A stretch of DNA of 64,000 nucleotides, taken from positions 62,001 through 126,000 of the forward strand of contig JAKLII010000006.1 of assembly GCA_022709695.1 (NCBI GenBank). The letters are read 5' to 3'. The position numbers and the translations under genes were made by a program. The notes beneath the pieces are model-generated. The model worked only from the letters and a program-made list of their open reading frames with translations, was not told the DNA's origin and did not search any database. How positions within the stretch are numbered: the stretch's first letter is position 1; every line of letters starts with the position of its first letter. This document shows, in pieces, positions 1 to 8,180 of this stretch. Source of the DNA: Bacteroidota bacterium (lineage in GTDB: Bacteria; Bacteroidota; Bacteroidia; Bacteroidales; SKPS01).

Positions 1-1
1 C

Positions 2-1048
2 GATACCCTCACAATTCCAATCCTGGATTATGTGCCGGTTACCCTCAACATGATGAATGACACCACGGTGTGTGAGACGGCTGCACCCTTATGGGTACAG
101 GCTACGCAGGGCGCCCCTCCCTATACCTATGCGTGGACGCCGGCCGCAACCCTTAGCAGCGCTTCCATCGCCAACCCCGTTGCAAATACCCCGGTTACCA
201 CCACCTATACAGTTACCGTGAAAGATACCACCGCATGCCCGGCTGTCAAAGACTCCATGGTGGTTACCATAGTACCCAAACCCTCCGTGAGTTTTATGCC
301 TGATAAATTCTCGGGGTGTGAACCTGTAACCGTGAACTTCACCGACTTTTCCGCACCTGCCATTACCGCCTGGAACTGGGATTTCGGCGACGGAGGTACC
401 TCAACGATAAAGAATCCAACCCATACCTACATAGCCGGAACCTACTCCATCGTACTCAGCGTTACCACGGCCGATGGCTGCACCGGATCCTTTGCCGCAA
501 ATAACCTCATCAAGGTATTCCCTATGCCCAAACCCTACTTTGATCCGGTACCTGCGGTAGCCCCCATCGACAATCCGGTAATCAACTTCAACAATATGAC
601 CGTCAATGGATCCATCTGGGCATGGAACTTTGGCGATCCGGGTTCAGGTGCAAACAACACCTCATCCCAGCAGCACCCATCCCATACCTACAATGGCGAC
701 GGCACCTATACCGTGTGGCTGGTAGCCAGCACCCCCGACGGATGCATCGATTCGATCTCCCGGCAGGTGATGATTATCATCGATAAAATCGAAATCCCCA
801 ATGTGATTACTCCCAACAGCGACGGTTTCAACGATGTGTTCTTTATCAAGAATATCGACAAGCTTAAATCTTCACGGCTGATCATTTACAACCGCTGGGG
901 CAAAAAGGTGTTTGAGATGGAAAACTATGACAACACCTGGGATGCCCGCAACCACTCCGATGGGGTGTATTACTGGACCCTCGAATACAGCACCTTTTTC
1001 CGCGATTCAAAGGAACACGGCACCGTAACGGTGTTGCGAGACATGTAG
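2..1048 (+). CDS. Secreted PKD-repeat protein with T9SS sorting domain (5' end outside window)
   Basis: The reading frame is open from the first bases of the window, so only the C-terminal part of a larger protein is seen. Two PKD-like domains are recognisable from their WDFGDG and WNFGDP motifs followed by HTY...GTYxVxL strands. The last 85 or so residues (PNVITPNSDGFND, then RLIIYNRWGKKVF and GVYYW) match the gliding-motility-associated C-terminal domain, a type B sorting signal of the type IX secretion system. The protein is therefore expected to be exported across the outer membrane and held on the surface or released. PKD domains usually act as spacers or binding modules, and the catalytic or adhesive part, if any, lies upstream. 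The stop codon TAG is the first three bases of a palindromic repeat. Function beyond secretion is unknown. Confidence 0.9.
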   Translation, partial: DTLTIPILDYVPVTLNMMNDTTVCETAAPLWVQATQGAPPYTYAWTPAATLSSASIANPVANTPVTTTYTVTVKDTTACPAVKDSMVVTIVPKPSVSFMPDKFSGCEPVTVNFTDFSAPAITAWNWDFGDGGTSTIKNPTHTYIAGTYSIVLSVTTADGCTGSFAANNLIKVFPMPKPYFDPVPAVAPIDNPVINFNNMTVNGSIWAWNFGDPGSGANNTSSQQHPSHTYNGDGTYTVWLVASTPDGCIDSISRQVMIIIDKIEIPNVITPNSDGFNDVFFIKNIDKLKSSRLIIYNRWGKKVFEMENYDNTWDARNHSDGVYYWTLEYSTFFRDSKEHGTVTVLRDM

Positions 1049-1090
1049 GGTCAAGGCATGATAATAGGGTCAAGGCATGCCTTGACCCTA
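1046..1090. repeat. Half copy plus perfect 26-bp palindrome between convergent genes
   Basis: Positions 1046-1060 read TAGGGTCAAGGCATG. After four bases the same sequence restarts at 1065 and continues into its own reverse complement, ending at 1090. The 26-bp element has arms TAGGGTCAAGGCA and a GCATGC centre. It lies exactly between a plus-strand gene and minus-strand parE, and the stop codons of both genes are made by the repeat arms (TAG at 1046-1048, and TAG on the minus strand at 1088-1090). The likely role is a bidirectional terminator or a REP-like element. A second element with the same architecture but different arms lies at 36038-36087. Confidence 0.8.
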
Positions 1091-2926
1091 CTCTTCGATG
1101 CGGAGGTTCTCGATGATGAAACCCTGCCGGTCGGGTGTGTTTTTCCCCATGTAAAATTCGAGTAATTCTTTTGTGGAAGAGTCCCGCTGATAAATCACCG
1201 GGTCGAGCCGCATATTAGGCCCGATGAAATGCTTGAATTCATCAGGCGAAATCTCACCGAGGCCCTTGAATCGCGTGATTTCCGGTTTGGGGCCCAGGTC
1301 ATTGATTGCCTGGATACGTTCCTCCTCTGAATAGCAATAACGAGTCTCCTTTCTGTTCCTGACCCTGAACAACGGGGTTTGCAGGATGTACATATGCCCC
1401 CCTTTGATCAGGTCGGGGAAGAACTGCAGGAAAAAGGTGAGCAGCAACAGCCGGATATGCATGCCGTCCACATCGGCATCCGTGGCAATTACGATGTTGT
1501 TATAGCGGAGGTTCTCAATGTCGTCCTCGATGTTAAGGGCTGTTTGCAGAAGGTTGAACTCCTCGTTTTCGTAAACGATTTTTTTGGTAAGGCCAAAGCT
1601 GTTGAGGGGCTTCCCCTTGAGGCTGAACACTGCCTGGGTATTCACATCCCTCGATTTGGTGATGCTGCCGCTGGCAGAGTCCCCCTCGGTGATAAACAGG
1701 GTAGAGTCGAGCCGGAGCTCGTGGGTTGAGTTGTAATGCACCCGGCAGTCGCGCAGCTTTTTGTTGTGCAGGCTTGCCTTTTTCGCACTTTCGCGGGCCA
1801 TCTTTTTGATGCCGGCCATCTCCTTCCGCTCCCGTTCCGACTGCAGGATCTTCCGCAACATCGCTTCCGCCACGTCCTGATGAATATGGAGGAAGTTGTC
1901 GAGATTCCGTTTGATCACATCGTTGATGTAGTTACGTATCGACTGCCCTCCCGGCTCCATGTGGCTGCTGCCCAGCTTGGTCTTCGTCTGCGATTCAAAC
2001 ACCGGCTCCGTAACTTTGATGCTGATGGCGGCAATCATCCCGGCTCTGATATCCCCCGGGTCAAAATCCTTCTTGTAAAACTCACGCACCGTCTTGACCA
2101 CCGCTTCGCGGAAAGCCGCCAGGTGGGTGCCCCCCTGGGTGGTGTTCTGGCCATTTACAAAACTGTAATATTCCTCACCGTAATTCTTCTCACTGTGGGT
2201 CATGGCAAGCTCGAAGTCCTGTTCCTCCAGATAAATAATCGGATACAGGGTTCCGCTGCCGTTGATGTTCGACTCCAGAAGGTCACGCAAGCCATTCTGG
2301 CTGATGAGTCGCTGCCCGTTGAACCAGATGCTGAGCCCCTTGTTGAGGTAGGCATAGTTCCACAGCATCTTTTCGATGTACTCGAATATATAATGGTAAT
2401 TCCCGAACAAGGCTGCATCCGGGCGAAAAGAAATCAGAGTACCACGCTGATCTTCAGATGGTTGCTCTGTATCTTCCCGGGTTAGAATACCCTGTTCATA
2501 CTCAACGATTTTAGTCTTCCCGTCGCGGATACTCTGCACCTTAAACCAACCCGACAGGGCATTCACCGCTTTGGTCCCTACCCCGTTGAGTCCCACTGAT
2601 TTCTTGAAAACGGCTGAATCGTATTTGGCGCCGGTATTGATCTTTGATACACAGTCAATCACTTTGCCCAGCGGAATCCCACGGCCATAGTCGCGGATGT
2701 TTACCGTACGTTCCTTAATGGTCACTTCGATCTTTTTCCCAAACCCCATCACATATTCGTCGATAGAGTTGTCTATCACCTCCTTGATCAGCACGTAGAT
2801 GCCATCGTCGCGGCTCGATCCGTCACCGAGCTTGCCAATGTACATCCCCGGCCGCAACCGGATGTGATCCTTCCAGTCCAGCGATTTTATGCTGTCTTCA
2901 TCATAGGCTAAAATACCGTCGCTCAT
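1088..2926 (-). CDS. parE: DNA topoisomerase IV subunit B (GyrB/ParE family)
   Basis: This 612-residue type IIA topoisomerase B subunit hydrolyses ATP to drive strand passage and decatenates chromosomes together with ParC. The GHKL ATPase site is visible near the N-terminus (EVIDNSIDE, then DYGRGIP and [14 protein letters not shown]), with the QTKTKLG loop further on. The TOPRIM domain shows TEGDSASG and DADVDGMHI, and the C-terminal part has RFKGLGE. The N-terminal form ([22 protein letters not shown]) and the shorter transducer distinguish it from the gyrB gene at 34077. No parC follows, because the gene converges on an unrelated secreted-protein gene, so the partner must be elsewhere. The stop codon lies within the palindrome at 1065-1090. 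The start at 2926 is supported by a -7 element just upstream. Confidence 0.93.
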   Translation of the reverse strand: MSDGILAYDEDSIKSLDWKDHIRLRPGMYIGKLGDGSSRDDGIYVLIKEVIDNSIDEYVMGFGKKIEVTIKERTVNIRDYGRGIPLGKVIDCVSKINTGAKYDSAVFKKSVGLNGVGTKAVNALSGWFKVQSIRDGKTKIVEYEQGILTREDTEQPSEDQRGTLISFRPDAALFGNYHYIFEYIEKMLWNYAYLNKGLSIWFNGQRLISQNGLRDLLESNINGSGTLYPIIYLEEQDFELAMTHSEKNYGEEYYSFVNGQNTTQGGTHLAAFREAVVKTVREFYKKDFDPGDIRAGMIAAISIKVTEPVFESQTKTKLGSSHMEPGGQSIRNYINDVIKRNLDNFLHIHQDVAEAMLRKILQSERERKEMAGIKKMARESAKKASLHNKKLRDCRVHYNSTHELRLDSTLFITEGDSASGSITKSRDVNTQAVFSLKGKPLNSFGLTKKIVYENEEFNLLQTALNIEDDIENLRYNNIVIATDADVDGMHIRLLLLTFFLQFFPDLIKGGHMYILQTPLFRVRNRKETRYCYSEEERIQAINDLGPKPEITRFKGLGEISPDEFKHFIGPNMRLDPVIYQRDSSTKELLEFYMGKNTPDRQGFIIENLRIEE

Positions 2927-2948
2927 AACTGACCCTTGGTTGCAGCTG

Positions 2949-2956
2949 CAAAAGTA
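2949..2956 (-). promoter_or_regulatory. -7 element of parE promoter
   Basis: The minus strand reads TACTTTTG, matching the Bacteroidota -7 consensus TAnnTTTG, 23 bp upstream of the parE start. No clear -33 TTG is seen at the usual spacing. Confidence 0.5.
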
Positions 2957-3075
2957 ACGGAGTTTGCTTTACCTGTAAGCCTTTCAGAGTTTTTTTACCA
3001 ACAATCGGCAGTTTAAAGCATCACGGTCTTATCGACAATTCTACATTTCAACTACAGATTTGTCAAAAAAAAGCC

Positions 3076-3822
3076 TCAGTAAGGATACATGATTTTCACC
3101 AGCGAAAGTCCTTTGGCCGGTACGGAAGAGCCCGCTTCGCTGCGGTTTTTGCTTTGGATAATGCGCTCAATATCTGCAACCTGCAGCTTTCCCCGCCCGA
3201 TATCGAACAGGGTACCCACCACTGCCCGCACCATGTTGCGCAAAAACCGGTTGGCTGTGATGGTAAACACCAGCTCCCCGTCATACTCGCGCCAGTAAGC
3301 CTCCTGCACGTCGCACACGAAGTTGCTTACATCGGTATGCACCTTCGAGAAACACTGGAAATCGTGCACGCCAAACAGATGCACAGCTGCCCGGTTCATC
3401 GAAATCACATCCAGCCTCCCCTGCCAGTACCAGGCAAAACGCTCCTTAAACGGATCTTTCCTCGTAAGAATGTGGTACTCGTAAGTTCTTGAAACCGCAT
3501 CGAACCGGGCATGGGCATCAAGTGACACCGGAAACAGATCGTGGATGGCGATATCAGTCGGCAACAGGTTGTTGAGTTTGTAGATGGCCTGCAGAATCTC
3601 ATCCGGGGTTAAAGCAAGCGGAAGATCGAAATGGGCAAACATCTCCCGGGCATGCACACCTGTATCGGTGCGCCCTGCACCGGTAATCTGAAGCGGTTGT
3701 CCGAATACAACCGACATATCTTTCTCCAGCTCAGCCTGGATGGTGTTGCCATTGGGCTGCACCTGCCAGCCACAGTAGGCCGTGCCATCGTAAGAAAGTC
3801 TCAGAAAATAGCGGTGGTTCAT
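3076..3822 (-). CDS. truA: tRNA pseudouridine(38-40) synthase TruA
   Basis: This 248-residue protein is of normal length for TruA, which converts uridines 38-40 of the tRNA anticodon arm to pseudouridine in the cytoplasm. The catalytic aspartate sits in the motif GAGRTDTGVHA (residues about 49-59). Further family features are the N-terminal LRLSYDGTAYCGWQ, the RTYEYHI segment and FLRNMVRAVVGTLFDIGRGK near the C-terminus, all in the expected order. The start at 3822 begins the conserved beta strand and has a -7 element 17 bp upstream. Spacing to the next minus-strand gene (start 4659, end 3871) is small, but the separate -7 suggests its own transcript. Confidence 0.95.
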   Translation of the reverse strand: MNHRYFLRLSYDGTAYCGWQVQPNGNTIQAELEKDMSVVFGQPLQITGAGRTDTGVHAREMFAHFDLPLALTPDEILQAIYKLNNLLPTDIAIHDLFPVSLDAHARFDAVSRTYEYHILTRKDPFKERFAWYWQGRLDVISMNRAAVHLFGVHDFQCFSKVHTDVSNFVCDVQEAYWREYDGELVFTITANRFLRNMVRAVVGTLFDIGRGKLQVADIERIIQSKNRSEAGSSVPAKGLSLVKIMYPY

Positions 3823-3838
3823 TGCATCCTTTCCGTTG

Positions 3839-3846
3839 CAAAGCTA
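3839..3846 (-). promoter_or_regulatory. -7 element of truA promoter
   Basis: The minus strand reads TAGCTTTG (TAnnTTTG), 17 bp upstream of the truA ATG. No matching -33 TTG was found. Confidence 0.5.
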
Positions 3847-3870
3847 TGAAAAAAGCACACCCTCCGGTAA

Positions 3871-4659
3871 TTATCCCTTTGTCTGCATCCTGCGGATCAC
3901 GGATGCAGCCTGCCGGCCCGACAGCAACCTGGAAAACCGGATCATCAGGCGGTTTTTCCACCCATGCACCACGGTGGTACGCCCCAGCATCATTGCACGG
4001 TACCCAAAGGCTGCCACCTCTGCCCCCGAAGGCATCCTGTCTCCCTTGCCCGGCTTATCCTCCCTGACCTCTGCCGCGGCCTGAAAACCACTGCGGGTGG
4101 CGCCCGGGCATAAGTTGGTTACGGTAACCCCTGTACCCTGTAACTCAGCGGCCAGGGCCTCCGAAAAACTGGTAACAAAGGCCTTGGTGGCAAAATATAC
4201 CGACATATAGGGACCCGGGATAAACGAAGCCACTGAGGATACATTCAGAATCCGTCCGTAGCCCCCGGAAATCATTCCCGGCAGGTAGAGCTTGGTGAGA
4301 TGGGTCAGCGCTGCGATATTCAGCTGTATCATCCGGTCTTCCTTTTCCCAGGGACTGTCGGTAAACAGGTCAAAATGGCCGAATCCGGCGTTGTTTACCA
4401 GAATATCGATGGCCAGATTGGCCTTTTGAGTGGCTTCAAATACCTCTTGTGGCGAGTTGGCAAGAGACAGGTTCTTTGCTATTACCATCACCTGGATACC
4501 AAACTGCTCCTCCAGTTCCTTTTTCAGCGCTTCCAGCCGGTCTCCCCTGCGGGCAACCAGCACCAGATGATCCCCTTTTGAGGCATGAATTCTTGCCAGC
4601 TCCATTCCGATCCCCTCCGAGGCTCCTGTGATCAGAGCTGTATGTTTTCTATTGTTCAT
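3871..4659 (-). CDS. Short-chain dehydrogenase/reductase (SDR family)
   Basis: This is a classical SDR oxidoreductase that uses NAD(P)H on an unknown carbonyl or alcohol substrate. The dinucleotide motif is TALITGASEGIG at the N-terminus, followed by NNAGFGHFD, the catalytic serine in LNVSSVASF and the YFATK (YxxxK) active site. The C-terminal part CPGATRSGF is also typical, and the overall form resembles YqjQ/DltE-like dehydrogenases. I chose the ATG at 4659 (MNNRKHTALITG, 262 residues). The frame stays open to 4710, but the extra 17 residues (MLLMDDICIHL...) do not resemble an SDR start. The gene is divergent from the MATE transporter gene, with a dispersed palindromic repeat between them. 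The substrate cannot be predicted. Confidence 0.88.
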   Translation of the reverse strand: MNNRKHTALITGASEGIGMELARIHASKGDHLVLVARRGDRLEALKKELEEQFGIQVMVIAKNLSLANSPQEVFEATQKANLAIDILVNNAGFGHFDLFTDSPWEKEDRMIQLNIAALTHLTKLYLPGMISGGYGRILNVSSVASFIPGPYMSVYFATKAFVTSFSEALAAELQGTGVTVTNLCPGATRSGFQAAAEVREDKPGKGDRMPSGAEVAAFGYRAMMLGRTTVVHGWKNRLMIRFSRLLSGRQAASVIRRMQTKG

Positions 4660-4770
4660 TGATAATTGTTCTTTGATTAAATGAATGCATATATCATCCA
4701 TCAATAACATCCGAGGTAGAATAATGTTAAAAGATAGTTTTTTAATGATGTGCTGATGTACTCATTTATA

Positions 4771-4862
4771 AACATATAAGATCATTTAAGATCGCATATA
4801 AGACTTATAAGCTTATATGAAACCTTATATTTTCTTCTATGCCTTAAATGTTTATAAAATCT
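4771..4862 (+). repeat. Dispersed A+T-rich palindromic repeat, copy A
   Basis: Starting AACATATAAGATCATTTAAG and running through TTATAAGCTTATATGA to CCTTATATTTTCTTCTATG, this stretch matches three other intergenic copies in the window (14389, 33712 and 47001), all in the same orientation. The core TATAAGCTTATA is self-complementary. Copy A is the most diverged and lacks the downstream module (GAACxxxGAT...) seen in the others. It lies between the divergent SDR and MATE genes. Confidence 0.75.
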
Positions 4863-4917
4863 GTGTTGATTTGCGGAATCAGCGGGCAAAAGAAAAGTGA
4901 AATCCGGCGTTAATCCA

Positions 4918-4925
4918 TACCTTTG
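4918..4925 (+). promoter_or_regulatory. -7 element upstream of MATE gene
   Basis: TACCTTTG matches TAnnTTTG and lies 22 bp before the TTG at 4948 and 61 bp before the ATG at 4987. It is compatible with either start. Confidence 0.45.
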
Positions 4926-4947
4926 CAACCCTTAACCCCGCGCTGTT

Positions 4948-6360
4948 TTGAATACCCAAAGACTCCTGCAAAAATCGAAACGCTTCATGCAGCTTGTCGG
5001 GGAGTCGATCCGGGGAACGGAGTATGATTTCACCAAAATCAGGCTTGGCAAAGCAATCCTGATCCTCTCGGTCCCCATGATCCTGGAGATGCTGATGGAG
5101 TCGGTGTTTGCCATTGCCGACATCTGGTTCGTATCGTCGCTGGGGGATGAAGCCATCGCCACCGTGGGGGTTACCGAATCGCTGAACACCATTATATATG
5201 CCATTGGGTTTGGGTTGAGCACCGCCATCACGGCACTGGTTTCGAGGCGGATCGGTGAAAAACAGCCGGAGAAGGCTGCACGTTCTGCCGGGCAGGCTAT
5301 GAGCCTTGCGGTGATCATTTCGGCTGTGATTGCGGTGCCCACCGCTTTGCATGCCAGGGAGATCCTGCAGCTGATGGGCCTATCGGCACGCATGGCTGCA
5401 GAATACAGCAGTTACACAGCCATCATCCTGGGCAGCAATACCATTGTGATGCTCCTGTTCGTAAACAATGCCATTTTCCGGAGTGCCGGAGATGCTGCCA
5501 TTTCGATGAAGGTGTTGTGGCTTGCCAACCTGCTGAACATTATCCTGGATCCCTGCCTGATCTTCGGATTGGGCCCTTTTCCGGAACTCGGCATCAAAGG
5601 TGCCGCTATCGCCACCTCCACGGGCAGGGGTGTGGCGGTTCTTTGGCAATTGATTCTTCTGTTCAGGGGAAACGGACGGATTAAAATCAGAACTTCATAC
5701 CTTGTGCCCTCTTCAGGAAAAATCCTCACACTCCTCAATCTGGCATGGAGCGCTGTGCTCCAAAACCTGATTGGTACGGCAAGCTGGCTGGCACTCATGC
5801 GGATCATGTCGCAGTTTGGCAGCGAAGTGCTGGCCGGCTATACCATTGCGATACGTGTAATCATGTTCTGCCTGCTCCCCTCCTGGGGCATCAGCAACGC
5901 CGCATCCACCCTCACAGGCCAGAATCTGGGCGCAGGCCGACCCGACAGGGCAGAAAAAGCTGTCTGGACCACCGGCCTGGTGAATGTGATAATGCTCGGA
6001 GTAATAAGTCTTCTGTTGATACTGGTTCCAGAGTTCTTCATAAGGCTTTTTACCGACCAGCCCGGCATTTTGCAGCCTGGTGCCGGAGGATTGCGCATCG
6101 TTGGGTATGGAATGGTCGCCTATGGCCTCGGTATGGTGATGCACCAGGCATTTAATGGTGCCGGTGATACCCGAACCCCACTGGTGCTGAACCTCATCAG
6201 CTTCTGGGTCATCGAAATCCCCCTGGCCTGGTGGTTAGCCATCCATCTGGATATGAAAGAGATGGGCGTATTCTATGCCATACTGATCGCTGAGTCCACC
6301 CTCACCCTGCTGGGGGTTTGGATGTTCAGACGGGGGCGATGGAAGGGTAAGTTAATTTAG
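4948..6360 (+). CDS. MATE family efflux transporter (NorM/DinF-type)
   Basis: This is an integral inner-membrane antiporter of up to 470 residues with two bundles of six hydrophobic segments. Members of the family export cationic drugs or other organic compounds against a Na+ or H+ gradient. Family hallmarks include the N-terminal AILILSVPMILEMLMESVFAI segment, the repeated halves (TAVITALVSRRIGEKQP-like and NLGAGRPDRAEKAVWTTG), and GAGDTRTPLVLNLISFWVIEIPLAW near the end. The ATG-free start at 4948 is TTG. An ATG at 4987 (MQLVGESIRGTEYDF) would give 457 residues and cannot be excluded. The gene is followed by the hydrogenase cluster I promoter and shows no functional link to it. The substrate is unknown. 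Confidence 0.9.
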   Translation: MNTQRLLQKSKRFMQLVGESIRGTEYDFTKIRLGKAILILSVPMILEMLMESVFAIADIWFVSSLGDEAIATVGVTESLNTIIYAIGFGLSTAITALVSRRIGEKQPEKAARSAGQAMSLAVIISAVIAVPTALHAREILQLMGLSARMAAEYSSYTAIILGSNTIVMLLFVNNAIFRSAGDAAISMKVLWLANLLNIILDPCLIFGLGPFPELGIKGAAIATSTGRGVAVLWQLILLFRGNGRIKIRTSYLVPSSGKILTLLNLAWSAVLQNLIGTASWLALMRIMSQFGSEVLAGYTIAIRVIMFCLLPSWGISNAASTLTGQNLGAGRPDRAEKAVWTTGLVNVIMLGVISLLLILVPEFFIRLFTDQPGILQPGAGGLRIVGYGMVAYGLGMVMHQAFNGAGDTRTPLVLNLISFWVIEIPLAWWLAIHLDMKEMGVFYAILIAESTLTLLGVWMFRRGRWKGKLI

Positions 6361-6429
6361 ATTGGTTATAAATTTCCCTCTCCATAGGAAAAAAGGCGCA
6401 AAAACCCCTGATAAAACCGGGGCAATTCC

Positions 6430-6437
6430 TAAATTTG
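6430..6437 (+). promoter_or_regulatory. -7 element of hydrogenase cluster I promoter
   Basis: TAAATTTG matches TAnnTTTG, 63 bp upstream of the first gene of cluster I. The transcription start should fall about 7 bp downstream, within the adjacent Rex-type palindrome. A clear -33 TTG is not seen. Confidence 0.55.
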
Positions 6438-6441
6438 CCAC

Positions 6442-6457
6442 TGTTAATTTTTTAACA
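6442..6457. promoter_or_regulatory. Rex-type operator (cluster I)
   Basis: TGTTAATTTTTTAACA has perfectly complementary halves TGTTAA and TTAACA around four T's. It matches the known clostridial form of the Rex operator (TTGTTAA-N4-TTAACAA) in all core positions. It begins 4 bp after the -7 element, so a bound repressor would cover the transcription start. A rex gene lies in the same locus (26033-26665). Confidence 0.7.
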
Positions 6458-6500
6458 ATAACAGGAAATCATTATCTAAATCAACCTATTAGGAGGAAAA

Positions 6501-6965
6501 ATGACAGAAACAATTGCACTGATTAAAAGTCTGGCTGACCGTTACGGCAGGACCCGTGATGCGTTGATGCCGATTTTACAGGGAGTGGTGGAAGAAGAAC
6601 GCTACCTGTCGGATGTGGCAATGACGGAAATTGCCCGGGAACTTGATATTGCTGCTGCTGAGGTGTATGGCACAGCCACTTTTTACTCATTTCTGGACAC
6701 GGTGCCACGCGGCAAGTATGTGATCAGGGTGTGTAAAACCATTACCTGCGATATGCACGGCAAGAAAAGGGTGATTGAAAAGATCGAGGACCTGCTGAAA
6801 ATCAAACTGGGTGAAACCACCCAGGACAAAAAGTTCACGCTGCTCACCACGAACTGTCTGGGCTGGTGCCACAAGGGACCTGTGATGCTCATCAACAACA
6901 CCCCTTATCCTGACCTGAACGAGGACAAGGTAACGGAAATCATTATGGAATACATCCGCAAATAA
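6501..6965 (+). CDS. NuoE/HydC-type [2Fe-2S] subunit of bifurcating hydrogenase (cluster I)
   Basis: This 154-residue thioredoxin-like ferredoxin subunit is homologous to the 24-kDa subunit of complex I (NuoE) and to HydC/HndA of multimeric [FeFe]-hydrogenases. The [2Fe-2S] ligands are visible as C-x4-C in VCKTITCDMHG and C-x3-C in NCLGWCHKGP. The N-terminal helical part includes the AAEVYGTATFYSF motif that docks on NuoF. In HydABC enzymes this subunit works with the flavin subunit in passing electrons between NADH, ferredoxin and H2. A strong Shine-Dalgarno AGGAGG at 6491 precedes the ATG, which is unusual in this window. It is the first gene of the three-gene operon 6501-9965, under a Rex-type operator. 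Confidence 0.92.
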   Translation: MTETIALIKSLADRYGRTRDALMPILQGVVEEERYLSDVAMTEIARELDIAAAEVYGTATFYSFLDTVPRGKYVIRVCKTITCDMHGKKRVIEKIEDLLKIKLGETTQDKKFTLLTTNCLGWCHKGPVMLINNTPYPDLNEDKVTEIIMEYIRK

Positions 6966-6982
6966 CACAGGAGGAAACATAT

Positions 6983-8143
6983 ATGGAAAATCTGAAACGA
7001 GTTGACCTGATTTTCGGGGCCTATACCAACGAAAAATATAAAGTTCTGGAGAGTTCAATGTCCAAATCTTCAGAGGAGATCATCAATGAGATGATTGCCT
7101 CGGGGCTGAAAGGACGCGGCGGTGCCGGTTTTCTCACCGGTATGAAATGGAAATTCACCGCTGCAGAAAAAGATCCGGTGAAATATGTAGTCTGCAACGC
7201 TGACGAAGGAGAACCCGGCACATTCAAGGATCGCGAGATCCTCACTGTGGTGCCGAGGAAAGTGTTCAGCGGAATGGCTATCTGTGGTAAAGCCATCGGA
7301 GCGAAAAAAGGATATATGTACCTCAGGGGCGAATACCGTTATATGCTTCCCGACCTGATGAAGGAACTTGAAATCTATCACGAACACGCCAGAAGGTTTG
7401 GCCATGACTTCACCATCGAGATCAGAATGGGAAGCGGTGCCTACATCTGCGGTGAAGAATCCGCATTGTTCGAATCGATCGAAGGGAAAAGGGGCGAACC
7501 CAGGAACAAACCTCCCTATCCCACGGTAGCAGGGTTGTTCAGTAAACCCACTGTGATCAACAACGTGGAAACCTTTGTGAACGCCGTAATGATCATGAAA
7601 TACGGTGCCAATGAATTCAAAAAACTGGGTACCAGCGATTCCAGGGGATCGAAAATGTTCAGCGTTTCGGGCGACACCCCGAAAGCCGGCATCCATGAAC
7701 TGGAACTGGGAATGTCCCTGGCCGATTTTGTGAATGAATTTGGCGACGGTGACACCAAAGCAGTTCAGGTAGGAGGCGCCTCCGGGTTCTGCGTGCCCCG
7801 CAAACGTTTCAACGACACGATCATCGGTTTCGAAGGGGTACCAACCGGTGGTTCCATGATGCTCTTCAACAGCTCCCGCTCCATGTACAATGTGCTGCAC
7901 AACTACCTTGACTTCTTTGAAGAAGAATCATGCGGACAGTGTACACCCTGCCGGATCGGTTGCCAGCAGCTGCTGAAAGGGATCGTGGCAGTAAAGAAAG
8001 GGGAAAAGCCCTCAAGTTACCTCGATCAGCTCCTCAAGCTCTCCGATACCATGAAAATCACGGCAAAATGTGGTCTGGGACAATCGGTGGCCAATTCCTT
8101 TGCATCCATTGTAGAGAATTTCAAAGAAGAGATGATCTACTAA
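6983..8143 (+). CDS. NuoF/HydB-type flavin subunit, minimal form (cluster I)
   Basis: This 386-residue FMN- and NAD(H)-binding subunit of a HydABC-type hydrogenase is expected to be the site of NADH oxidation and flavin-based bifurcation. GRGGAGFLTGMKW and CNADEGEPGTFKDR form the FMN/NADH site, with GAYICGEESALFESIEGKRG following. ESCGQCTPCRIG plus the later KCGLGQS cysteine bind the N3-type [4Fe-4S] cluster. It lacks both the N-terminal thioredoxin-like ferredoxin domain and the C-terminal 2x[4Fe-4S] domain that most HydB/HndC proteins carry; the cluster II homologue has the latter. AGGAGG at 6969 gives a good ribosome site. There is a 17-bp gap to the upstream gene. Confidence 0.92.
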   Translation: MENLKRVDLIFGAYTNEKYKVLESSMSKSSEEIINEMIASGLKGRGGAGFLTGMKWKFTAAEKDPVKYVVCNADEGEPGTFKDREILTVVPRKVFSGMAICGKAIGAKKGYMYLRGEYRYMLPDLMKELEIYHEHARRFGHDFTIEIRMGSGAYICGEESALFESIEGKRGEPRNKPPYPTVAGLFSKPTVINNVETFVNAVMIMKYGANEFKKLGTSDSRGSKMFSVSGDTPKAGIHELELGMSLADFVNEFGDGDTKAVQVGGASGFCVPRKRFNDTIIGFEGVPTGGSMMLFNSSRSMYNVLHNYLDFFEEESCGQCTPCRIGCQQLLKGIVAVKKGEKPSSYLDQLLKLSDTMKITAKCGLGQSVANSFASIVENFKEEMIY

Positions 8144-8180
8144 TCCGGTTCCAATCATAAACTATTAAACTAGAAATAAA

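Noticed and set aside
1736-2485. 249-codon open frame antisense to parE
   Set aside because: Lies entirely within parE on the other strand and encodes no recognisable protein.
7070-7900. 276-codon open frame antisense to the cluster I flavin subunit
   Set aside because: Shadow frame of a well-supported gene; composition is not protein-like.
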